Of a DNA stretch of 64,000 bases, positions 28,188 to 41,735 are shown piece after piece. The DNA is from Prorocentrum cordatum. Its lineage: Eukaryota > Sar > Dinophyceae > Prorocentrales > Prorocentraceae. The notes beneath the pieces were generated by a model. That model was not told where the DNA came from, ran no database searches, and saw only the letters and a list, made by a program, of their open reading frames with translations. The stretch lies in contig CAUYUJ010015838.1 in the NCBI GenBank assembly GCA_963575745.1, positions 205,001-269,000 of the forward strand. The letters are read 5' to 3'. The position numbers and the translations under genes are program-made. Position 1 is the first letter of the stretch. Every line of letters starts with the position of its first letter.

Positions 28188-28721
28188 GCTGCACCGGCGT
28201 CGCCTTGCACGCGCCCGCCTGCGAAGAAAGGCTGGGCACAGACATCAGAGGTTTCTGCCCCTTCGGTCTGGGCCAGGGGCTGCGGCTCGCAAGATCGCCG
28301 AGTTTCAACGAAGAAGCTTCCGCACTCGACCTCCGCGCGATACCTGCCCCCCACTCGGGGCAACCTGGCGGGCGACGCCCTGGCGGGCGCGCCTCGGGCG
28401 CGGCCTAACCGATCCCTTCCGTGACGAGTACCTTCCGTGACGTCCCCCGCGCCCTCCAGGCCACCCTCCGGCCGCATACGTACGTCTCGGGGTGAGGCGA
28501 GGAGGACGTCACGGAAGGGAATGGCTTGCCAAGGGTCAGTTAGGCCGCCCCTGAGCGCCAGGTCCGCCGACCGTGCCCCTGCGTCAAAACGCTCCCTTCG
28601 GAGCCCTCCTGGCGCCTGAACCGATTCGGCCGCCGAGCGGGCCAGGCTCGGCGACACGCAAGCGTGACCCTTCGCGAGCATGACCTTAGGTACGCCGCCT
28701 TCGAGGGAAGCGCGGAGGGGG
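28188..28721. other. No gene seen; GC-rich with a 15-bp perfect inverted repeat
   Basis: CCTTCCGTGACGTCC at 28431-28445 is perfectly inverted at 28502-28516. A third partial copy, CCCTTCCGTGACG, lies at 28414-28426. Confidence 0.5.
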
Positions 28722-28809
28722 CAAGGGGGAGTGGGGGGGGGGGGGTGGGGCTGGGGGGGTGGGCTGGGGGGGGTGGGGTGGGGGGGTGGGGGGGGGGGGG
28801 GGGGGGGGC
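28722..28809. repeat. G-run tract (possible G-quadruplex)
   Basis: Runs of 5 to more than 15 G interrupted by single T, A or C for nearly 90 bp on the plus strand. It should form stacked G-quadruplexes and is prone to sequencing and assembly error. Confidence 0.9.
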
Positions 28810-30195
28810 AAAACCCGAGCGCGCAAGCCGCTGCTATCGCGCCAGTTTCAGCAATCCAATATGGGGACCAAGTTTGCCCGCACCAAAGGTCACCCCATGC
28901 GAAAGGTTACTCTTAAGTGTGTAGCCGACGCTCGACCTCCGAGCGAACCTGACGTCCACAGCTGTGCTGGTGATGAGCCTGTTCGGCGGCCGAGGGGGCT
29001 CTGAGACGCCGAACGGGCTTAAAAAGAGAGAGAGAGAGAGAGAGAGCGAGCCCTTCGGTAATCCCAAACTGCCCATACCTCCCGCGTCTTCAATGCTGGC
29101 GGTCCAGCCCGATGCAGCTGCGTATGTAGCAGAGACACACGATTAGACATCCTGATACAACAAATCTTGGGGCACATTCTTCGTCGATGTTTGAGGGTCC
29201 TAAGATGCCCCAGAGCTTCTATTGGGTTCCGTGCAGGCGCAGCCAGAGCATTATACGGACCAGGTGCGCAGAGGCGGAGCTCCCAGCGGGACACGACCCG
29301 TGTGCCACGATCCCCAAACCCCCTCGTGTTGTGCAAAAATCGCAGCGAACGTTTTTTCGCTATTCTCGGCCACGGGGGGGCCCTTACCGGGCCTCGGGAC
29401 CGTCAAAAAAACGAATCAGGGTGAGAAACCGGTCTCGGGGAAAGGGTCCAGACCTATGGGGGTCGACGTTGGAAAAATCACGACGTCTGGAGTCTTGGTC
29501 CGTGCGAGGGGCGGGTCCGAAGCTGACTGGGGACTGCAGGCGACGAGGCCCGCCTGTGGGCCCTGGGGGTTCCAGCTCAGCTTTTTTGCGAGCTCCCCTG
29601 TTCTGCTCGGAGGTAGCCATGTGCTCCGACCGCCCCGAAGCGACCGCCGACGCCTGCGACCAACAAGAAGACGCTCGGCGTGTCAACGCCTCTTGGCTCA
29701 GGCGCGCCACTCCCGATCGCGCCTCCGGGTCAAACAGTCCCTCAGCCTTTCCGGAAGGACCTTCTCAAACTGCAGATCGTAGACCGTGGAAGAGAACGGA
29801 AGACTCTCAAGTGGCGGTCTGGGTTGGGGGCGGGGCAAGGAGACGGGGCGGAGGACGAGGAGAGGGTGATGCGAAGGAGGAGGGGCGACGAGGGGAGGTT
29901 TGTGGGAAAAGGAGGAAGGGGAGGAGGAGGAGGAGGATGGACGGCCTCGAATCACCCGTGGACGGCAGTGAGATGTACTCTAGTGGAGCCTCGTGCGGGT
30001 GGGTGGGTGGGTGGGGAGGGGGAAACGTGGGCGGGGCAGCTTCGCCGACTGCCTTTCTGTTGCCCCTCCCCCCTTCACGCAGAGCCGTCACTACAAGCGC
30101 TCTTATTAAGGATATCCTGCAATAGTCCCAGTAAACGCGTTCGCACGGCGTCCAAATGGTGCTTCATTGGCTGGGCCTTGCGTGAATGTGAAAAG
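28810..30195. other. No gene seen; dispersed repeat copy at 29378-29492
   Basis: It includes a (GA)n tract at 29023-29048, the dispersed GC-rich repeat at 29378-29492 (+) and a GGA-rich stretch at 29868-29940. Open frames here lack domains. Confidence 0.5.
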
Positions 30196-30302
30196 TAGAG
30201 GAGCCAGAGAGAGAGCGAGACAGAGAGACAGAGAGAGGGAGAGAGAACAAACAAAACACATCATGAGGGAGCGAGAGAGAAAGAGAGAGAGAGAGAGAAA
30301 GC
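30196..30302. repeat. (GA)n microsatellite
   Basis: GAGAGA with scattered C and AAA interruptions, split in two by a short unique stretch at about 30247-30266. Confidence 0.85.
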
Positions 30303-30759
30303 AATCATTTCCTCCTGCCGCTACCCCTTCTATGTTGTGAGTTGTGTGAATGAGCAACCACGCGCCCCTCCCATTCCGTTCTCCCTAAGGACTCCCTCCG
30401 AAAGGGCTCCTTACTCACGTTCCCTTACTGCAAGCATCACTCTGAAGAAATCGTGACGAAAAGGAGTTGTCGTAAGGAACCCTTGCTACCGGTATCGCTG
30501 CGGGGATCCTCTGTGCTGCGAGCGCGAAGTGCAAGGGAGAGAGGCTCCCCCCCACGAGCATTGTCCTCGAACTCCCGACCCCACGCCTGTTGGCAATGGG
30601 CGGGGGCTCCATGGACATGCTCGTGGGGTCATGTTTTTCCTGCCGAATGGCCGTCCTCCGGGGTACCCTCAGACTGCCTATATAACCCCAAGACACGCTC
30701 TATGTTTAGGGGTCGGCATATAATACGTCTATGCTGTGGCCAGAATGCATGGCAGAAAT
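30303..30759. other. No gene seen
   Basis: Unique-looking sequence between two simple-repeat regions; no motif found. Confidence 0.4.
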
Positions 30760-33365
<2,606 letters not shown>

Positions 33366-33689
33366 TGTTGCGTCTCCCAAACAAAAACGGAATTATTAAA
33401 AACGTGGGGAGGGGCCATCCGACTGTTGAAACGAATGGAGCGCTGGCCAAAAAAAAACATAAATTCCTGAATTCTAATTAGTTGAGCCGACACTGAGATC
33501 ATACTGGCACCAGGGCCCCTCACGCGCACCCACTGCCACGAGGAGGAAGCAATGCAGCTTACTCCGACACAACACAATGCAAGGGCGTGGGAGTGCAAGG
33601 CAGTGCGAGCCCAAAAGCTTCTGGAGAGGGGGGGAGGAGGAGGATGCCTTGTGTGCCTCCCCATCCTTCCTCCCCTTCCATGTCTCCGG
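33366..33689. other. No gene seen
   Basis: Short unique stretch, AT-richer at 33380-33480, with no supported feature. Confidence 0.4.
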
Positions 33690-33914
33690 GAGCAGTCACG
33701 ACGGTATCTGCGCGAGCAATCCCGACGGTATCTGCGCGAGCAGTCCCGACGGTATTTGCGCGAGCAGTCCCGACGATATCTGCGCGAGCAGTCCCGACGA
33801 TATCTGCGCGAGCAGTCTCGACGGTATCTGCGCGAGCAGTCCCGACGGTATCTGCGCGAGCAGTCCCGACGGTATCTGCGCGAGCAGTCCCGACGGTATC
33901 TGCGCGAGAAGTCC
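33690..33914. repeat. 24-bp minisatellite, about nine copies
   Basis: The unit is CGACGGTATCTGCGCGAGCA plus GTCC, with nine GCGCGAG occurrences at strict 24-bp spacing and few substitutions. Because 24 is divisible by 3 and the unit has no stop in several frames, it produces 8-residue peptide repeats such as REQSRRYL on both strands. I see no gene around it. Confidence 0.95.
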
Positions 33915-35320
33915 CAGGCGGTCCCAGAGCTGTCCGAGATCATTCTCTCCAGCACTCCCGCCCCTCCATCCAGGAAATGTGCACGACACTGAAGCGAGGG
34001 TCCCAGTTCGGATGAAAGGGACACACCACTGAGGCGAGAGTCCCATTATGAAAAAAATGCAGCGTCCCAGACCGCCACTTGAGAATCCCCCGCCCTCGGA
34101 AAAACAGGGCACATCAGAAGCTATAACGCTGCTGGGCTCTCAAGACGCGAGTGGGAGTGAGGGGTTCGCTCTGGGCTCCACAATTTCTGCAGCCTGCGGG
34201 AAGCTGGGAGAGCGAAGAGCACCCCCACCCCCAGCTGGCCCCCCTTCCCCAGAGGGCGGAGCCACGTGGGGGCGGGGTATACTGTCTGTGCCGCCTCTGC
34301 GAGCCATCCTCGCAGTCGGGTCTTGGAACTCTCTGTCCCAGCCCCGAAGGGGGAAGAGGGGCCATGTGGGGGTGGAGGCGCGCCCTCTTTCCCCAAGCAA
34401 GTCGACGATCCCCAGAACATGTGTTCGCGCCAACGTGATTTCCTGTCCACCGAGGCACCCACACTACGATGCAGGCGGTGTGACAAGGGCCGGCACAAAC
34501 AGCGCGCTATCATTGAAGCTACGGCAAGTTTGTGTCGTATCGACCTCGACGGTGGTGCCTTACAACGTGGTGATCGTTCAATCTCGAACGGTCGGCCGTT
34601 TCCGAAACGTCAAATCGTTCAACATCGATCGATTCTGCGTCGCGGGCGGTGTCTAACGTTGAATGCCAGCTGCGGGGTTGCCGCTGGTCGACACGACGCG
34701 AACCCACCGTAAACGGGGCAACACACACACACACATTGGGCCAACACACGTCCTGAGGATCATGGAGCGAGCGTCGGAGTTATTCAAAGTCATGAGTTCT
34801 CTGGCAGAGCCCGGGCGGAGCCGGCCGCGAGAAGCCCCAAGGCCAAACCGCTGCCGCTGCGGCGTGCGGCCCGTAGCGGGAGGGGCGGCGGCGTCCTGGT
34901 AGTACTTCTCGACCTCGCCGGCCCGCCGGCCAGAGAGAGGCGGCACTCGGGGCAGGAGAGCCGGCGTGAATAGGAAGGAAAATTCAGAGAGCCAATCCTG
35001 CGGGTGATCCATAGGAGGAGGCGATCGGTATGGCTTCCTCTCACACAGAATGCTATCACGTCAACACCTGGGCCGAAGGGCAGCTGATGAGGAGAGGAGG
35101 TACAACCCGCTGGATTAAAAAGTGCGGACCGGAGAGGCCGCGCAAGATGTACCACTATGATCCCGTTAGGCCCCAGGGCCCCAATACAATGTTGCAGAGA
35201 CCAACCCAGGGGTTCTCCGGTCGCTCAGGAAGGCGACGAGAGAGTGTTATTTGGAGGACGTATTAAACGGGATCGCAATTTCCAAATTCCTCCATCCTCG
35301 CCTTCAATATTATAATCGCC
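33915..35320. other. No gene seen; GC-rich
   Basis: Overlapping open frames on both strands at 34050-34700 and 34650-35160 have no domain and no consistent coding frame. Confidence 0.4.
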
Positions 35321-35760
35321 AAATGGGGTGAGGACCGGAGAGTCGCGATTCCGCCCAATACGTCTTCCCAAAAAACTCTCCGGTTGCTTTCAGAGCAACC
35401 GGAGAATTTCTCTGGCAACCAGAGAATGGCGATTTCGCCTAGGACTTCCTCGGACAAAAATTCTCCGGTTCAATTTCCAGTCACCAGAGAATAGTGTTTT
35501 CGCTTGGGAAGCCTCGGTACCATGATTGTGGACCCGGTGCATGCGGGCAGAAGTTGACGATTCCGCTTGGGACTTCCTCGCAGCCACATGTATCGCCCAA
35601 TCAGCTGTCACCAGAAAATTCAGATGCTGCGCTGGACCTCCGCGTTCAGTTCGCGCGTGCACCAGCGCGCCGACACTGCGTCCGTCCATCAGTCTGCGCG
35701 CGAGCAAGCGCGGATATGAGTGAGTCTGACCATTCCGCTTGATGATGAGTGGATCTGCGC
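35321..35760. repeat. Degenerate repeat with GACTTCCTCGCA and CTCCGG(T/A) words
   Basis: Repeated blocks of about 50 bp carry a variant of GCGATTTCGCTTGGGACTTCCTCG followed by CACCAGAGAAT. The same kind of block recurs at 54830-55020 and 55610-55790. Confidence 0.55.
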
Positions 35761-36283
35761 GTGAGAAGGCACGGGTGCGTCCGCACTTTGTAATCCAGCA
35801 GGTGGTAGGTAAGAGAGGGTACACACAGTCGACGGAGGACTGCGGTGATGCGGATCTGAATGACAAAATGCAGAGACTAAAACTGTTTTCAATGTCGATG
35901 CTCAAAGTTCCCATAAGCGGACATCCAATGCTCGGTATGTAGACGCCCCAGCTTCCCAACCTGTGGGATGCTGAAGCGTCTCTACAACGAATTCCCTCGC
36001 CGAGTTCGTTGGCTCCCCGGTCGACGAAGCAAAGTGGTGTATACATCGAGTCCCTCCGAGTCCGCGCCCTTCCTCATCATCATGCCTGACGCCGTTCGGC
36101 GCCGAGCTTCTTTGCAGCTCGCGTGCCGAATGCAGTCTCGACCTTGGCGCAACGCAGGAGCCGCTCCTGCCCCGTGAAGGGCGGGAGGGCAGTTCGGGCG
36201 CGAACGGCTTGAGCTAACACGGGCTGCGGAACCGAGCAGGGAAGAAGTGTGGGACAGCGACTGACGTAAGGCGTGGATGACGT
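35761..36283. other. No gene seen
   Basis: Unique-looking; at 36208-36230 there is a weak SL-like match (17 of 21 with one insertion), discussed under rejected items. Confidence 0.4.
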
Positions 36284-36397
36284 CACAGCTGAGCGCGGCC
36301 CACCGCTCAGCTGTGCTGGGATGTGGCCTCGGATGCTCAACACTCTCGGCGCTTGGGCACTTAGTATCCGAGGCAACATCCCACATTAGCTGAGTGG
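36284..36397. repeat. Foldback structure with two nested stem-loops
   Basis: Stem 1 pairs CACAGCTGAGCG (36284-36295) with its perfect inverse at 36304-36315 around an 8-nt loop. Stem 2 pairs GGGATGTGGCCTCGGAT (36318-36334) with 36366-36382 (16 of 17) around a 31-nt loop. CCGCTCAGCT at 36303-36312 can instead pair with AGCTGAGTGG at 36388-36397, giving one long hairpin with arms of about 32 nt. Confidence 0.75.
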
Positions 36398-36964
36398 AGG
36401 GCCGCGCATACTACAAAACACATCTACGTCTTGAATTAGATACCTCGCCATCGCTCGGACGCCCATTCCCAGTGCATTGTTCGATTTCGTGCGTGCATTT
36501 TTCGCAAGATGGTCCCAGATGTTCCTCGAGGGTCCTTGCCGAGAAAAAAATGCACACGTCCGAGTGACGCCAAGGTGCTGTCTCACAGCTCTTCGGAGGA
36601 GCGGAGGCGATGAGGGGAGCAGCCGACGAGGGGAGGAGCAGCCGCAGCCGCCGAGAGGCCTCCGCGCTCTTCTCGGCATTGTATGGCTTGAAGCCGCCCG
36701 CGGCGAGCTTGAAGAACCACGACGGCGGCTGCCGCGGGCGCACGCGGGCGCGCGCGCCACGACTCCAGCGTCAACGTGTGCGCCGTCGTCGCAGTCGTGC
36801 GTAATCGTCGTCGCGACCGTCTCCGAGAAAGAGGGTGGCTGTCCTGGTGTTCGCTGAGTGAGAGGACCAGGGGAATAGGATGAGGGAGGAGGCAACGTGT
36901 GCGCCGTCGTCGCAGTCGTGTGTAGTCGTCGTCGTATTTGAAACAGCGTGTTCTACCGCTGCTG
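36398..36964. other. No gene seen; 42-bp direct repeat
   Basis: CAACGTGTGCGCCGTCGTCG and the following 20 bp at 36774-36815 recur at 36893-36934 with two or three changes (119-bp offset). Confidence 0.55.
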
Positions 36965-37178
36965 GCGGAAAACCGGGGGGGGTCACTACCGGTTCGAACC
37001 CCTCCCCCCCCCCCCCCCTCCGGAAAACCGGGGGGGGTCACTACCGGTTCGAACCCCCCCCCCCCCCCCCCCTGCTCATCATGAAAAGGGGGGGGGGTCA
37101 CTACCGGTTCGAACCCCCCCCCCCCTCCGGATCCGGAAAACCGGGGGGGGTCACTACCGGTTCGAACCCCCCCCCCTC
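36965..37178. repeat. Four G-run/TTCGAA/C-run hairpin units
   Basis: Each unit reads AAACCG, a G-run of about 8, TCACTACCGGTTCGAA, then a C-run of 6 to more than 15. Units start near 36968, 37022, 37083 and 37137. G-run and C-run in one unit can pair, and GGTTCGAACC is a perfect palindrome. Confidence 0.9.
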
Positions 37179-37827
37179 GAAAACCGAGTGGGGGTGCGGA
37201 CAGTGGTGGGGACGGTGTTGGTGGGGACAGTGGTGAGGGGATAGCGGGACAGTGGTGGGGACAGTGGGACAGTGGGACAGTGGTGGGGACGGTAGTGGTG
37301 GGGACAGTGGTGGGGACAATGGTGGGAACAGGGGGGGACAGTGGACAGTGGTGGTGACGGTGGTGGTGGGGACAGTGGTGTGGGGACAATGGGAATGAGG
37401 TGGAAACAGTGGGACAGTGGAGGGTACAATGGTGGTGGGGACAGTGGTGAAGGCGGTGGCGAGGACGGCGGTGGGACAATGGGACAGAGGTACAGTGGGG
37501 ACAGTGGTGGGGACAGTGGGGACAGTGGTGGGAACAGTGGGACAGCTCAGTGGGACAGCGGAGGAGTCAGTGGGACAGTGGGGACAGTGGGGATAGTCGG
37601 GCAGTGGTTGGGGCCGTGGAGACAGTGGGGAGAGTGGAACCGTGGTGGGAACAGTTCTGGGGACAGCGGGGACAGTGCGACAGTGGTGGGGCCACTGGTG
37701 GGGACAGTAGGGGCGGTGGTGGAACCAGTGGGGACAGCGGTGGTGAGGACAGTGGTGCTGGGAACACCAGTGGGGGATGTGATGCGGACGGTGGTGGGGA
37801 CCGGGAGTCGTTTGCTGGCGGTGAGTA

Positions 37828-37828
<1 letters not shown>
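37179..37828. repeat. GGGACAGTGGT(G) minisatellite
   Basis: About 650 bp of GGGACAGTGGTGGGGACAG-type repeats, 9-12 bp per unit, purine-rich on the plus strand. It separates oppositely oriented hairpin arrays. Confidence 0.92.
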
Positions 37829-37858
<30 letters not shown>

Positions 37859-38050
37859 CGAACCGGTAATGACCCCCCCCGGTTTTCCGGATCCGGGGGG
37901 GGGGGGGGGGAGGGGTTCGAACCGGTAGTGACCCCCCCGGTTTTCGAGCGGGACGGGAGGGGGGGGGGGGGTTAGGGGGAGGGGGGGGGCGGGGGGGGGG
38001 GGGGGAGCAGGGGGGGGGGGATTCGGAGGGGGGGGGGGGGGGGCGACCCC
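37829..38050. repeat. Inverted G-run/TTCGAA/C-run units and long G tracts
   Basis: Two units (about 37855-37890 and 37912-37945) are the reverse complement of those at 36965-37178: GGTTCGAACCGGTA(A/G)TGAC, C-run, GGTTTTC. Long G tracts follow to 38044. Confidence 0.9.
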
Positions 38051-39548
38051 GGGTTCCGGAGGAAAAGGTTGGCAATTTTCCACAGTAAAGCGGCGGTGGA
38101 TCACGCTCTCTCTCGTATTTTTACCTCTGGTGAGGAGGGTGGCATCAACGCTCGGGGGGCACCGCAGCGGAACTCCGCTACGCCATCAACCTCGGCCGAA
38201 ACGGAGGCCCCTGCAGCTTCGCTGTTAGGTTCGCTCCCACCTGACGGCAAGGGCACCCGAACCATTCTGCACTCCCCCGACGGTCCAGCGGCGGGGCCGA
38301 GGTTGGCCCTCCCCAAGACTTAGACGGAAACAAGTCAAGCCTTACAGTAGGTTCGTACGACGTCGGCGCGCGCAAAGGTTTTTGATACCGCGTCGATCGT
38401 TCCACCTTGAACCGCTCGCGACCCCGATCGTTCAAGGTCGGATTCCGTCGGGTCCTGTGGCGTTACCGTGCTCCTCGGTGCTTCCGCGTAGTTCTGTCAT
38501 GCGGAGCTCAACCTGGAACGCCTTCGCCGGCGTCGCTGACGCGCCCCCGCCGCAGGAACCTGCCGTACGCGGGACCGCGGCGTCCTGAGCCCGTGGCGCT
38601 GAGCCCCTTTCCGGGCCCCCGCCCCTCATCCGTGGCTCCGGCCACTGCGCACCTGCTGCCGGATGGGCGACGGCGGGCGTCCCCGCGCCAACCCCGGGCC
38701 GTCTGGAGGCCTCCGCCCACGATCCCTGGGCGCCGACGCCGGGGATGGCGGCGACAACGGCGACGACGACGAGGCGAGGCGTGGTCTGGCGCCTGGGCGT
38801 TCTGGCTCGCAAGTTCTTCGGGCTGGGCGTGTTCGCATGGTTTCCCGCGCCCCGGGACCCTCACAGATCGATCCTTTTCCCAAAATAGCGGAGGAAGATT
38901 GGGTCTAGGGCTCCAGTTGTGATTTCTCACGATGTTTCAATTTTATTCGCGTCGTCGGCTCTCAGGGACGGCGACGACGAGAAGGCAAGGCGTGGTCTGG
39001 CGTGGTGCTTCCTTGTTCCTGGCCGACGAGGCAGAGGGGCGTCTGTGCACCATCCAAAGGCTGGATCCTGCCGCGCACCGTGGTAGTGCACGAGTCAAGC
39101 TGCCACCACAAGGAACACCAAGCAAGGAACAGAGCTCATGCTTGACCCCCGGAGCGCCAGGGTGCACAAGGAGCGCCAGAGGAACAAGAACCACGTAAGG
39201 ACATAAGGAACAGCGGGCCCCGTACGAACCCGAGTTGTTCCTCATTTCAGCTCCCTGACTGCATCAACAATGGGGGAAGGGACAGGCACCGACACCGCTA
39301 ATCCCACCAGCCCTCTGGGCGCAGGTGGTCTAACGATGTCTTTCTTTCCTTTCGAAAATTCCTTCTTCCCCTTCGGGAAAAGGTCCATCACTGTTCCTTC
39401 GTAATATACAACCCCTCCCCAAGGCGACCCGCGTCCAACCAGGAACCATGCCGACACCATGCCGACCCGCCCAGCATACAAGCCGCACTCTGCCTCCACA
39501 TTTGGAGCATGCGCGGCCAACCCGATGCGCCCCCCCCCCCCCGCACCA
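38051..39548. other. No gene seen; GC-rich
   Basis: A near-duplicate word, GGC(G/A)AGGCGTGGTCTGGCG, occurs at about 38772-38792 and 38985-39003 preceded by CGACGACGA in both. Otherwise no feature. Confidence 0.4.
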
Positions 39549-39785
39549 TCCCTGTCAGAAAGCAATGCAAAGTACACTTTGCGGCAAAATCTTGAGTCAT
39601 GTTCGTTAGGCCCGCGAACACTTCGTATTGTTTTTGACAGGGACGGCGGGGGTGCCAGCATATTCCCTGCCGTGCGCAGGGCTACCATCCCTGACAAAAA
39701 ACAATACATACAACATGCTCCTCGCGGCTAAATCTGGATCATGCGCGGCCATCCCGCGATCATGTCACATTGTTTTTGACAGGGA
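39549..39785. repeat. Two tandem copies of a ~96-bp element with 17-18-bp inverted ends
   Basis: Copy 1 (39549-39643) and copy 2 (39688-39785) each start TCCCTG(T/A)CA and end ATTGTTTTTGACAGGGA, forming terminal inverted repeats. The interiors share GCGGC(A/T)AAATCT and TCATG. Right flanks (C(G/C)GCGGGGGTG) also match, so the tandem unit is about 142 bp. Confidence 0.75.
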
Positions 39786-39914
39786 CCGCGGGGGTGGTGG
39801 CGCGCGGCTTGCTGTGCGCAGGCCCACCAGACACAACGATGGACATTTGTTTTCGAAGAGAATGGCGGGGGCCGACATGTTACATGTTTCCCGATTTGTG
39901 CTGTCACGTGCTCA

Positions 39915-40110
39915 GACGCACCTGACGCACTCTGCACGTGCCCCGAACATGGCGCACCTGGCGCGGCTGGAGTGTGTGGCACACCTGGCGCACTCGGGGA
40001 ACGTGGCGCATCTGGCGCACCAGGCGTGCCTGGCACGCTCGGGCCCCACTGGTGCCTGGCGCGCGTGGCGCCCCTGGCACGCGTGGCGCACCTCGCCCAA
40101 GCGTCGCGCA
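39915..40110. repeat. CTGGCGCACNTGGCGCAC-type degenerate repeat
   Basis: TGGCGCACCTGGCGC and TGGCACGC words recur every 9-18 bp for about 190 bp. Confidence 0.75.
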
Positions 40111-40269
40111 CCTGGGGTCGGCTTTGGTCCGCTGAACATGCTCAGACTCGGGTGTTACTTATGTGATGGGAGGGCGGGTGGGAGTGAGCTAGACGGCTTG
40201 CGGGCGGGTGGGTCGCTTGACCCCTCCCCCGATCCCCTCCCCTGGACCTGGACGGCGGGCTTCGCGAGC

Positions 40270-40985
40270 GGTCAGAGCCTCCAAGATAGCCTGAGATGGC
40301 TCCAAGAGGGCCTCAACAGCCCAAGACGGCCTCCAAGGTCGCTCAAGACAGCCCAACATGGCCCAATATAGCTAACAGCATGCCTCCAAGAGGGCTAAGG
40401 AGGGCCACAAGACGGTTCCAGGTGCTTTGGGCGACCCCTCAGGACCTCCCCGAGAAACCAACAACCTTGAAACACCGAACTATAATCACTGATGTTTGCC
40501 TTCTCGCCGTTCCGCTTCCGATGCGCTTTTGAGGCCTTAAGGTGGCCCTAAGATTGCCCAAGAGAGCTCCTAGAAGGGCCCACGAGGCCCCCAAGACTGC
40601 CCCAAGAGCGCCTAAGATCGCCCAAAGAGGGCCCCAAGAGTGCCCAAGAGGCTATTTCGATTGCCCCGAAGGGGAGGAGGGAAATCGAGGACCCCCCCTC
40701 CTTTGATCGATGATCTCCAAGATGGCCCCAGGAGGCGTTCCATAGCACCCAAGAGAGCCCCAAGACAGCCCCAAGAGAGGCCGAAGAGGGCACATTGAGG
40801 GCCCCATCGCGCCCCAGAAGAGCCCCACGAGGACCCCAATACCCCCCAAAGAGCCCCAAGATGGCCCCACGATGCCCCAAACGAGCCCCAAGAGGACCCC
40901 AATATCACCCAATACTGCCCCGTAACTCCAAGAAGGCCTCCGATGCTCCGGCACAGCCTCCAAGATGGCTCAACACCCTCCTTCC
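40270..40985. repeat. CCCAAGAGGGCCCCAAGA dispersed minisatellite family
   Basis: GCCC(A/C)AAGA(G/T)GGCC words recur throughout. A linker, GCCTTCTCGCCGTTCCGCTT at 40499-40518, interrupts the array. The same array-plus-linker pattern is found at about 43000-43420 and 59430-59830. Confidence 0.8.
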
Positions 40986-41221
40986 TCTGATCTCCTTGAA
41001 CGCTCTGTTTCACTATAAGTGTCTCTTCGTCACTTTTCCCGTCAACTCTCATGGGCGGGTGGGGAGTCGCGGAAACAATTATTTCGCGGGCCTCTCGAGG
41101 AGTGCGTTCTGGCCAGGACATCTGGGCGAATCCAGCCATGGCGATGAGTGGCGGGTATGGGTGTCGTCTCCTCCTCTGAAGTGTCCATGGCGGATTAAGA
41201 TGTCCGAGAAACTGGGCCCAC

Positions 41222-41387
41222 GATTAATGATGATGAGAACGGTGACGATGACCATGAGATGATGACGATGACGGTGATGAGGACAATGAGGATGATGATG
41301 ACGATAACGATGACGATGATGGTATTGATGATGATGCTGATGTTGATGGTAAGCTGATGATGATGGTGATGATGACGTTGATGATGG

Positions 41388-41421
<34 letters not shown>

Positions 41422-41676
41422 ATTGGCGTTGATGCTGACGTTGATGATGATGTTGATGTTGATGTTGATGTTGACGATGATGCTGATGATGATGACGACG
41501 ATGCTATGGATGATGATGATGATGACGATTGCGATGATGGTGGTGGTACGGGTGTTAATCGCAATGGCGAGTGTGATGATGACAGTGGTGATGGTGATGT
41601 TCCTTGGGATGACAATGTTGATGATGATAATTATGATGATGATGTTGATGATGACGATGATGACGATGACGATGAC

Positions 41677-41731
<55 letters not shown>

Positions 41732-41735
41732 GTGG
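41222..41735. repeat. (GAT)n microsatellite
   Basis: GATGAT with GAC, GTT and other interruptions, nearly pure at 41660-41730. It yields poly-Asp and poly-Met frames on the plus strand and poly-Ile, poly-Ser on the minus strand. Confidence 0.95.

Noticed and set aside
33690-33914. CRISPR-like array
   Set aside because: Units are directly adjacent with no unique spacers, and the genome is eukaryotic.
36208-36230. SL-like word CTTGAGCTAACACGGGCTGC followed by GGA
   Set aside because: It matches the reverse complement of DinoSL at about 17 positions but needs an inserted base, has no LINE ORF1 downstream and no (TCC)n upstream. Too weak to call.
36965-37178. GGTTCGAACCC as a tRNA T-arm
   Set aside because: No A box, acceptor stem or anticodon arm is present; the sequence is an explainable palindrome between homopolymer runs.
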